Shown piece after piece: positions 25,819 to 33,570 of a DNA stretch of 64,000 nucleotides. The DNA lies in the NCBI GenBank assembly GCA_002375495.1, contig DFLU01000004.1, forward strand, positions 1 to 64,000, given 5' to 3'. The notes below the pieces were generated by a model that worked only from the letters and a program-made list of their open reading frames with translations, made no database searches and had not been told where the DNA came from. Origin of the DNA: Flavobacteriaceae bacterium UBA3611. GTDB taxonomy: Bacteria > Bacteroidota > Bacteroidia > Flavobacteriales > Flavobacteriaceae. The translations under genes and the position numbers were made by a program. How positions within the stretch are numbered: position 1 is the stretch's first letter; every line of letters begins with the position of its first letter.

Positions 25819-28752
25819 ATGAAACGAGTGTTAAAAAAAAGGGAGCTACAATACTTCTATCGTGAACGAATAACGGTAAACGCACCAAAATTGCTAAAAC
25901 GCCTGCAGCCATGTATGGCGTTCGTTATCATTTTTGTTATGTTCCAAACAACGGCAGGGTCTCAAAACACGGTTGTAAAAGGCCGAGTGGTCGATTCAGA
26001 TGCTGCAGAACCAGTTCCAAGTGTATTACTACAAATTGCCTCCAGTAGACTTTCAGCAGAGACAGATGACAATGGGATTTTCAATTTTACAGATTCAAAC
26101 ATTCCGCTTGGCGAACATATTCTTATTGTTTCTAAAGAAGGATATCGCACCAAACGTATTCAGATTACCATTGAAGAAGGGAACACTATAAATCTAGACC
26201 CTATTTTGTTTGAAATAGACCTTTCCGAAATAGAAGAGCAAATAGGAATTATTAGTTTAAGTGACCAAGAACTCAACCAAGATGATGGAACGGCATTTTC
26301 CATATCAGGTCTCTTGCACGCCTCACGGGATGTGTTTTTAAATGCTGCAGCATTCGATTTTAGCGCGACTTTTTTCAGACCAAGGGGGCTTGACAATGCC
26401 AATGGGAAGTTACTCATCAACGGCATTGAAATGAACAAACAGTTTAATGGCCGGCCACAATGGGGTAATTGGGGCGGGTTGAACGACGCCCAACGCAATC
26501 GTCAGTTTTCTAGAGGCTTGGGCCCGCACACCGCGAGTTTTGGTGATCTGGCAGGCACTACAAATATTGTGATGCGAGCGTCACAGTACAGGCGCGGTGG
26601 CCGTGTGTCGTTCGCAATGGCCAACCGAAGTTATGAAGGTCGGGTGATGGCTTCATACCACAGCGGATTGTCTAAAAGTAAATGGGCCTATTCAATTTTG
26701 GCATCCCGTAGGTTTGGAGACGAAGGGTTTCAAGACGGGACGCTTTATGATGCAAACTCATTGTTTATTTCCGTAGAAAAAAAGTTAAACCCTAAAAACA
26801 GCTTAAATATTTCTGGGCTCTATACGCCTAACCGACGGGGGCGTGCAACGGCAATAACCCAAGAGGTTGCAGACTTGAAAAACATTCGGTATAATCCTAA
26901 TTGGGGGTTTCAGAATGGCGCAGTTCGCAACAGTCGCATTCGCGAAATTGTAGAACCCATTATCATGCTCAATCACAATCTTACACTCGGCAATTCCACC
27001 CATCTCAACACCAATGTTTGCTACCAATTTGGTACTGTGGGAAATACCAGAATTGATGCTGGCGGAACACGACTTATTACATTCAACGGTCAAGAATCTT
27101 ACATTGGTGGTGCCCGAAGTCCGTTTGGTAATTACTATCAAAGGCTCCCAAGCTATTTCTTGCGCGATCAGAACCCAACAGCATACGACTTTCAACAAGC
27201 GTATTTGGCACAACAACAATTCATAGCCGATGGTCAAATTGCATGGGATGAGCTATACGAAGCAAACACAAACCCAGTAGCAGTAGCCAACGGTGGAAAT
27301 TCAATTTATGTGATTCAGGAAGACCGTACAGACGATACCCAAATTACAGTTAACAGCATATTAGATACTAAAATTTCAGAAGAAATTATCTTGAATGCCA
27401 AGTTAAACTATCGCACGTTGAAAAGTGAGAATTTTGCGCTTTTGAAAGATCTGCTTGGCGGAACAGGATTTTTAGATGTCGATTTTTTTGCTGAAGGAGA
27501 CGAGAATACAATCGTTGGAGATATCGCCCAGAGTGACCTTAGAAACCGCAATCGGATTGTAGCTGAAGGAGAGCGCTATAAATACAATTATGAACTTACC
27601 GCAAATGTGCTGTCCAGTTTTGTGCAAGGACAGTTTACCTATAAAAAAATTGATTTTTATCTGGCAGTTTCAGCAGGGCAAACAACATATCAACGCAACG
27701 GGTTATACGAAAACGGTAATTTTCCAGGACCATTGTCATTTGGGCCCAGTGAACAAGTACGCTTTTCGCAATACGGAGCTAAAGCAGGCGTAACCTATAA
27801 AATCACAGGGCGTCACCTTATAGATGTGAATGCAGGTTACTTGCAAAAGGCGCCCACTCTTCGGAATACATTTACAAACGCCCGGCAAAACAATCAGGTG
27901 GCCATTGGGCTGCAACCACCCAAATTTTTAAGTGCCGACCTTAGTTATGTGTATCGCTCGCCCATTGTGAATGCGCGTTTATCTGGTTTTTACATTGCTG
28001 CTACAGACCAGAATGACGTCGGTTTTTATTTTACTGAAAACCTTTCGGACTTGGGTATTCAGAAAAGTGCTTTTATTCAAGAAGTGATGACGGGTATTGA
28101 AACTGTAAATCAAGGTGTAGAGTTAGGAATTGAAGCCCAGATAACACCAACATTCAAATTAAAAACCGCTGCTTCGGTCGGGCAATATTTATTTGCCAAC
28201 AACCCAAATCTATACGTCACTAGCGATGATTTTGAGGATCCGCTCTCCTTTGGCGATGGCACCACAAACCTAAAAAACTATCATGTAGCCAGCGGACCAG
28301 AACGTGCGTACCAACTTGGTTTTGAATATCGGGATCCTGAATTTTGGTGGGTGGGTACCACCGTTAATTACTTTTCGAATGCATACCTAGACGTAAATAA
28401 TTTGGCAAGAACTGCAAATTTTATACAAGATTATGATGGGCAATTAATTAATGATTTCAACCAAGAAGAAGCTCGACAAATGCTTCAGCAAGAAGAATTC
28501 CCCGATTATTTCCTGGTCAATATAGTAGGGGGTAAATCGTGGCGTATTCACAAATACTACCTTGGATTTTTTGCAACCGCTAACAATGTGCTGAATCAAA
28601 CCTATAAAACGGGCGGATTTGAACAAGGTCGTTTGACCAACTTCCGGGATGTAAAAGAGGATGTATCTAGGCCCAATGGTCGCATTTTTGGTCCCCGCTA
28701 TTTCTTCGGAAATGGAACCACCTACTATCTAAACGTCTATGTTCGGTTTTAA
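25819..28752 (+). CDS. TonB-dependent receptor with long N-terminal extension
   Basis: Protein of 977 aa. About 32 basic residues (MKRVLKKRELQYFYRERITV...) precede a hydrophobic signal (MAFVIIFVMFQTTAGSQ), unlike a normal leader; an internal ATG at 25915 would give a conventional signal peptide. Then come a carboxypeptidase-regulatory-like domain (about 50-130), a short plug (FRPRGLDNANGKLLINGIEMN; AGTTNIVMRAS) and a barrel ending in YVRF. It shares the WGNWGGLNDAQ/RGLGPH...GTTNIVMR subfamily motif with the receptor at 21407. It is 11 bp from the DUF5689 lipoprotein gene, a SusC/SusD-like arrangement. Confidence 0.88.
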   Translation: MKRVLKKRELQYFYRERITVNAPKLLKRLQPCMAFVIIFVMFQTTAGSQNTVVKGRVVDSDAAEPVPSVLLQIASSRLSAETDDNGIFNFTDSNIPLGEHILIVSKEGYRTKRIQITIEEGNTINLDPILFEIDLSEIEEQIGIISLSDQELNQDDGTAFSISGLLHASRDVFLNAAAFDFSATFFRPRGLDNANGKLLINGIEMNKQFNGRPQWGNWGGLNDAQRNRQFSRGLGPHTASFGDLAGTTNIVMRASQYRRGGRVSFAMANRSYEGRVMASYHSGLSKSKWAYSILASRRFGDEGFQDGTLYDANSLFISVEKKLNPKNSLNISGLYTPNRRGRATAITQEVADLKNIRYNPNWGFQNGAVRNSRIREIVEPIIMLNHNLTLGNSTHLNTNVCYQFGTVGNTRIDAGGTRLITFNGQESYIGGARSPFGNYYQRLPSYFLRDQNPTAYDFQQAYLAQQQFIADGQIAWDELYEANTNPVAVANGGNSIYVIQEDRTDDTQITVNSILDTKISEEIILNAKLNYRTLKSENFALLKDLLGGTGFLDVDFFAEGDENTIVGDIAQSDLRNRNRIVAEGERYKYNYELTANVLSSFVQGQFTYKKIDFYLAVSAGQTTYQRNGLYENGNFPGPLSFGPSEQVRFSQYGAKAGVTYKITGRHLIDVNAGYLQKAPTLRNTFTNARQNNQVAIGLQPPKFLSADLSYVYRSPIVNARLSGFYIAATDQNDVGFYFTENLSDLGIQKSAFIQEVMTGIETVNQGVELGIEAQITPTFKLKTAASVGQYLFANNPNLYVTSDDFEDPLSFGDGTTNLKNYHVASGPERAYQLGFEYRDPEFWWVGTTVNYFSNAYLDVNNLARTANFIQDYDGQLINDFNQEEARQMLQQEEFPDYFLVNIVGGKSWRIHKYYLGFFATANNVLNQTYKTGGFEQGRLTNFRDVKEDVSRPNGRIFGPRYFFGNGTTYYLNVYVRF

Positions 28753-28763
28753 AATACAAGCTT

Positions 28764-30941
28764 ATGAAAACACCTTCCACTTATCAATTTTGTCTACTTT
28801 TCATTTTGTTGCTAGTTACTTTTTCTTGTGTTGAAGATGATGAATTTGAACTACCAGAGCAGCTAACAGATACACCTGAACTGAATGGAGAAATCGTGTC
28901 GATTTCCTCTGTGCATAGTGCCTATTTTCAGGCAGTCGAGTCTGGCGAAACCATCTTTACTTTTGAAGATACCAACACCTTTGTTTCTGGTTTTGTAATT
29001 TCTAATGACGAAGCGGGAAATTTCTTTGAAGAACTCATCATTCAAGACGCTTCTGTAAATCCGAAGGCGGGGCTAAAACTACTACTCGATGTAAACCCTT
29101 TATTCACTAGATATCAAGTGGGTCGAACTATTTTTATAAAATTAGACGGTCTTAGCGTGGGGCTTGATAGTGGCGTGATTACTTTGGGTGTGTTGGGTGA
29201 AAATCGGTTGGAAAAAATCTCTGCTGCGTCAGAAGCTGAATTTTTAGTGCGTTCGCCACAAATTGATACCATTGTTCCTACCGTTAAAACTATTAGCGAA
29301 ATTAAGACTGCAGACTTGAACACCTTAGTTCAGTTGCCCAATGCACAATTTACAGAAGCTGATGTGGGTAAAACCTTTGCAAATGAGCCAGGAGATGAGT
29401 TTGATGGCGACCGTTTGGTAGAAAGTTGTAGCGATGATGGAGGTTCGTTACTATTTCAGACGAGTACGTTTGCCGATTTTAAAGGCCTTTCTATCCCAGA
29501 TGGTTCGGGAACATTAACAGCAGTGCTTACCAAAAATTTTTTTGGCGATGCCTATGCCTTGGTTATTCGAGACCCCAATGATATTTTCTTTGATAGTCCA
29601 GATCGTTGCGAACCAAAGTTATTAGACCCTGGGCTGGAAGCTACAACAACGTTTGCAGCGGTGCGTGCTCGATATCTGCAAGCTGGCGGCTATGTAGCCT
29701 TTGGTGTAGATGAAGATCCGCTTATTATTGAAGGGTACGTGGCCTCGAGCGACGAAAGCGGTAATTTTTTTGATGAACTTTTTATACAAAATACATTCGG
29801 AATCGAAGATTTAGGACCCAACAACCCCAGACTGGGCCTTCGCATCATCATCGATAAAAATGATAGCTACCAAATCTTTCCAGTGGGCAGAAAAGTGTAT
29901 GTTAAATTAAACGGTCTTGCGGTAACCCAAGATGCTGGAATTCTAACGTTGGGCTTGCAAAATGTTTCAAAAATTGAAAAAATACCAGAAGCTGTATTGA
30001 GCGACTATGTTGTTGGCGGACAAGAAATAGAATCCTTGGTTCCGTTGCGCAAAACAGTAACTGATTTAGACGAAGATGATTTAAACACGCTAGTAGCATT
30101 AGAAAACATGCAATTTACCTTGGCACAACTTGGGTTTACGTATGCGGGCGAACCCATCGATAATTTCGACGGTGAGCGAAATCTTGAAAGCTGTGATGAT
30201 ACAGGAGATATCCGTTTGTTCACAAGTACCTTTGCCAATTTTAAATCGCAAATCCTCGACCCGGATTCTGGAATGATTACAGCATTGTACACAACTGATT
30301 TCTCAGGAGAAGAAGCAATTCTTGTAGTTCGAGATTTGAATGATATTTCTTTTTCAGCTGAGCGGTGCGATCCGCCCTTGGTAGATTGTGGCACCGTTTT
30401 GGAAAATGGGAATACGGTGTTATTCTCAGATTTTTTTGAAACTCAAATAGAAGGTTCTCCCATAGCAGGAAATGGTTGGACGAACGTGGCCGAAGAGGGT
30501 ACACAAACTTGGGAAGCGTATTTTGATGACGGCACCAACGCGTCTTTGGGAATTTCTGCAAACATAGGTTCCTTTATGTCTGGTGATGACAGTACCATTG
30601 CTTGGCTCATTACCCCAAAGTTCAATTTCGATGCCCAAGAAGGCGAAACCTTAAACTTCAAAACCTCAAATAGTTTTGCTGACAGTAGCGACCTAGAAGT
30701 TCTTTTTTCGGCAGACTGGGATGGAAACCCCATGAATATTTCCACAGCAACGTGGAGTAGCCTTTCTTCGGCAATAATCGTGAGCGATAAAGCGTATTTT
30801 GGTGATTGGATTCCCTCGGGCAACGTAGACCTATCCTGTATTGAAGGTTCTGGTTATATCGGATTTCGGTATAGTGGTAGTGGTAATGCCGATTTTGATG
30901 GCACCTTCGAATTAGATGAAATTGAAGTGAGGGCAGATTAG
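28764..30941 (+). CDS. DUF5689 lipoprotein with two DUF5689 repeats and a choice-of-anchor-type domain
   Basis: Protein of 725 aa with lipoprotein signal ending LLLVTFSC and acidic VEDDE after the Cys, suggesting surface exposure. Two homologous DUF5689 units are seen: about 40-285 and 290-540. Both contain the sequence types 'VSGFV/IEGYVxSxDExGNFF(D/E)EL', 'KLDGLSVGLDSGVITLG' or 'KLNGLAVTQDAGILTLG', and 'F(A)DFK/FANFK...VIRDPNDIFF/VVRDLNDISF'. The C-terminus (about 550-725) is a jelly-roll (GNGWTNVAEEGTQTWEAYF, WLITPKFNFDAQEGETL) like choice-of-anchor J domains. It is likely the surface partner of the TonB receptor just upstream; ligand unknown. Confidence 0.87.
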   Translation: MKTPSTYQFCLLFILLLVTFSCVEDDEFELPEQLTDTPELNGEIVSISSVHSAYFQAVESGETIFTFEDTNTFVSGFVISNDEAGNFFEELIIQDASVNPKAGLKLLLDVNPLFTRYQVGRTIFIKLDGLSVGLDSGVITLGVLGENRLEKISAASEAEFLVRSPQIDTIVPTVKTISEIKTADLNTLVQLPNAQFTEADVGKTFANEPGDEFDGDRLVESCSDDGGSLLFQTSTFADFKGLSIPDGSGTLTAVLTKNFFGDAYALVIRDPNDIFFDSPDRCEPKLLDPGLEATTTFAAVRARYLQAGGYVAFGVDEDPLIIEGYVASSDESGNFFDELFIQNTFGIEDLGPNNPRLGLRIIIDKNDSYQIFPVGRKVYVKLNGLAVTQDAGILTLGLQNVSKIEKIPEAVLSDYVVGGQEIESLVPLRKTVTDLDEDDLNTLVALENMQFTLAQLGFTYAGEPIDNFDGERNLESCDDTGDIRLFTSTFANFKSQILDPDSGMITALYTTDFSGEEAILVVRDLNDISFSAERCDPPLVDCGTVLENGNTVLFSDFFETQIEGSPIAGNGWTNVAEEGTQTWEAYFDDGTNASLGISANIGSFMSGDDSTIAWLITPKFNFDAQEGETLNFKTSNSFADSSDLEVLFSADWDGNPMNISTATWSSLSSAIIVSDKAYFGDWIPSGNVDLSCIEGSGYIGFRYSGSGNADFDGTFELDEIEVRAD

Positions 30942-31090
30942 TAGGCGCTATTTCTATTTCTGGTAAAAATTTTTTATCACTATAACTTCATGCCTTACTT
31001 CGGAAATTTTCAACCATGATTGCGCTCTAGAGTAAATACGAATTATGTCTCGTAGTAAAGCTTTTATAAAGGTGAAGTTCTTGAAAATAA

Positions 31091-31120
31091 GAAAAGCCAC
31101 CACAGATGTGGTGACTTTTC
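31091..31120. terminator. Bidirectional terminator between convergent genes
   Basis: GAAAAG-C-CACCAC (31091-31103) pairs with GTGGTG-A-CTTTTC (31108-31120) with one mismatch and a 4-nt loop. The A/T flanks give U-rich tails in both directions. It serves the DUF5689 gene (+) and the sugar-permease operon (-). The rest of the 292-bp gap has no ORF. Confidence 0.7.
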
Positions 31121-31233
31121 GCCCCAAATTTGATCGACACCCTAGGGTATCAACCTACTTATGTAACGCAAAGCTATGAAAAAAAGGTGATGAAAATTGT
31201 GGGAAAATTCTTCTTTGTAAAAATTACGTGTTT

Positions 31234-32550
31234 CTACGTATGTTGTAACAACTTTATTCTCTGCTTTTTATATCCGAAATATAAAATATAGGTATAACAG
31301 GCTATCAATAAGACCAATGCGAATTTAAAGCCCATTTCGTCTGTTAGCAATCCGTAAATTGGAGGTACAATGGCTCCGCCAACAATGGCCATACATAATA
31401 AACCAGATGCTTGTGGCTTCAAATCGCCTAATCCTTCGATTGTTAAGGTAAAAATAGTAGGAAACATAATGGAGTTGAAAAGACCCACGGCCAGAATAGA
31501 CCACATAGCTACCAACCCGAACGAGTTCATAGAGATTAACAATAATGCGATCGCGCAACTGGCAAATAGTGCCAGCACAAAGCCAGGACGCATCACCCGT
31601 GTTAAATATGCTCCTACAAACCTGCCTACCATGGCACCGCTCCAGTATAAAAACACAAAAGCACCCACAATGGCCTTTCCATCAACAGACGCTAAATCTT
31701 TATTCAAAATACGGGTGGCGAGTAAATTCATGGTTTCATTTTCAACAATAATGGAAGCAAGGTTCATATCCATAAAATAGTTTACCAGATAACTGCCAAT
31801 AGCTACTTCGGCACCAACATAAAGAAAAATTCCGACGACTCCCATACGCACTGTCGGTTTCATCAACAGTTTTATGTAGCCATCTTTCGGACTCTTTTCC
31901 AACACCTTCGGAAGTTTGATAAAAATGAATACTAAAGCTAAGATACCAATACAACCAGCCAATACCAGAAATGGCGATTGTACGGCGGCCGCTTCATTGA
32001 TGTAGTAGTCTAGTTGTGCAGCAGCAGTCAAGTTGTCTATTGCTTCCGAAGTCATAATGGTATCGCTTAACAGAAACGACGCTCCAACCAACGGAGCTAC
32101 AGCAGTTCCTAGTGAATTAAATGCTTGGGAAAGATTCAACCTACTCGATGCTCCATCTTCGCTGCCCAGAACAGCTACATACGGATTTGCAGCAACTTGT
32201 AAGATGGTAATCCCCGCTGCCAGGGTGAAATAACCGGCTAGAAACACACCAAAAATACGTTCGGATGCAGCGGGATAGAATAATAAACACCCCAACGCCA
32301 TGGTGAACAACCCTAAAACAACTCCTTTTTGATAACCGATGCGGGACAGAAGGAAACCTGCAGGAAGAGAAAACACAAAGTACGCGGCAAAAAAAGCAAA
32401 TTGTACCAAGCCAGCTTGAAAATAAGACAGTTCAAACACATCTTTGAGCCGTGGAATGAGGCTGTCTACCAATACGGTTATAAACCCCCATAGAAAAAAC
32501 AGCAATGTCACTACTATAAATGCCGAACGATACTTTTTAGAGCTATTCAT
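31234..32550 (-). CDS. FucP/NagP-type sugar MFS transporter
   Basis: Inner-membrane proton-coupled sugar importer of 438 aa with 12 predicted helices. The family signatures FFLWGFITVLVDSLIPRLK and FAAYFVFSLPAGFLLSRIGYQKG (given in part) and AANPYVAVLG are those of the FucP/GluP/NagP subfamily. It is the last gene of an operon with a glycosylasparaginase (3 bp upstream) and a GH92 mannosidase, so its cargo is most likely a sugar freed from N-glycans, such as N-acetylglucosamine or mannose. Confidence 0.88.
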   Translation of the reverse strand: MNSSKKYRSAFIVVTLLFFLWGFITVLVDSLIPRLKDVFELSYFQAGLVQFAFFAAYFVFSLPAGFLLSRIGYQKGVVLGLFTMALGCLLFYPAASERIFGVFLAGYFTLAAGITILQVAANPYVAVLGSEDGASSRLNLSQAFNSLGTAVAPLVGASFLLSDTIMTSEAIDNLTAAAQLDYYINEAAAVQSPFLVLAGCIGILALVFIFIKLPKVLEKSPKDGYIKLLMKPTVRMGVVGIFLYVGAEVAIGSYLVNYFMDMNLASIIVENETMNLLATRILNKDLASVDGKAIVGAFVFLYWSGAMVGRFVGAYLTRVMRPGFVLALFASCAIALLLISMNSFGLVAMWSILAVGLFNSIMFPTIFTLTIEGLGDLKPQASGLLCMAIVGGAIVPPIYGLLTDEMGFKFALVLLIACYTYILYFGYKKQRIKLLQHT

Positions 32551-32553
32551 TTG

Positions 32554-33570
32554 CTATGGTTTATGGTAATATGCAACAGCTACGTTTTCGTTTTTCTTTT
32601 CTTGGTACTTCATCATAGTAAAGCCTTCATGAATGCAATACGCCCCTGTTTCGCCTACTTTGTTCATTGCGATATACGCTATCTGAAAATCTTTATAACG
32701 ATCATTTTTCGTCACAATGCGTTTGATAGCCTCTTCACAAGCAGCTTGTGGGGACATACCGTTACGCATCAATTCCACAATTAAAAAGCTGCCCACCGTT
32801 TTTACTACTTCTTCGCCCATACCGGTAGCAACAGCACCGCCAATTTCATTGTCTAAAAAAAGGCCACTCCCAATTATTGGGGAATCACCGATCCTCCCTT
32901 TCATTTTGTATGAGAGTCCGCTTGTGCTACACGCCCCTGCAATATCACCATTGGTATCTATTGCTAACATGCCAATGGTATCGTGATTTTCAATATTAAT
33001 AATCGGTTTGTATTCAGGACTTTTCAACCATTCTTGCCATGCCTTTTTTGAGTCGGTTGTGAGTAAATTTTCTGTTTCAAAGCCAAGTTGCGTGGCAAAC
33101 TCTTCAGCGCCAGTTCCGGCAAGCATTACATGCGGTGTTTCTTCCATTACCTTACGGGCCAGTGCTGCCACATGGCTGGTATTCGAAACGGCCAAGACCG
33201 CACCGCAATCACCATCAGGGGCCATCACACAAGCATCGAGCGTTACGTTTCCTTCTCTATCGGGCGCTCCACCTTTGCCTACTGTAGTGTTTTTTAGGTT
33301 TTGCTCTTCTACTGAAACACCCTCAATCACTGCGTCTAATGCTGCTTTGCCAGCGTCTAATGCTACTCCTGCCACTTGATTGGCTTCGGTAAATTGCCAA
33401 GTACAAATTGCTATAGGAAGTTTGGGTACTTTTTTGGTCATGGGCTTGTCTTCTTCGGTTGAATTTTTAGCTTTTGTATCTTCATCGGCACATGCCAAAG
33501 CTGTCATCGCAATTGTAGCCCCCAACGTACCCGCTGCCGTATTTTTTATAAATTTTCTTCTTTTCATCAT
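32554..33570 (-). CDS. N4-(beta-N-acetylglucosaminyl)-L-asparaginase (glycosylasparaginase)
   Basis: Ntn-hydrolase that splits the GlcNAc-Asn bond of N-glycopeptides. Protein of 338 aa. The autoproteolysis/nucleophile site is T198 in ENHDTIGMLAID. Substrate-binding GRIGDSPIIGSG and GGAVATGMGE match human AGA as I remember it, more closely than plant-type asparaginases. The N-terminus has a twin-arginine motif (MKRRKFIKN) and a lipobox-like TALAC followed by ADED, so it is probably a Tat-exported lipoprotein. It overlaps the GH92 gene by 4 bp (ATGA). Confidence 0.92.
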   Translation of the reverse strand: MMKRRKFIKNTAAGTLGATIAMTALACADEDTKAKNSTEEDKPMTKKVPKLPIAICTWQFTEANQVAGVALDAGKAALDAVIEGVSVEEQNLKNTTVGKGGAPDREGNVTLDACVMAPDGDCGAVLAVSNTSHVAALARKVMEETPHVMLAGTGAEEFATQLGFETENLLTTDSKKAWQEWLKSPEYKPIINIENHDTIGMLAIDTNGDIAGACSTSGLSYKMKGRIGDSPIIGSGLFLDNEIGGAVATGMGEEVVKTVGSFLIVELMRNGMSPQAACEEAIKRIVTKNDRYKDFQIAYIAMNKVGETGAYCIHEGFTMMKYQEKKNENVAVAYYHKP

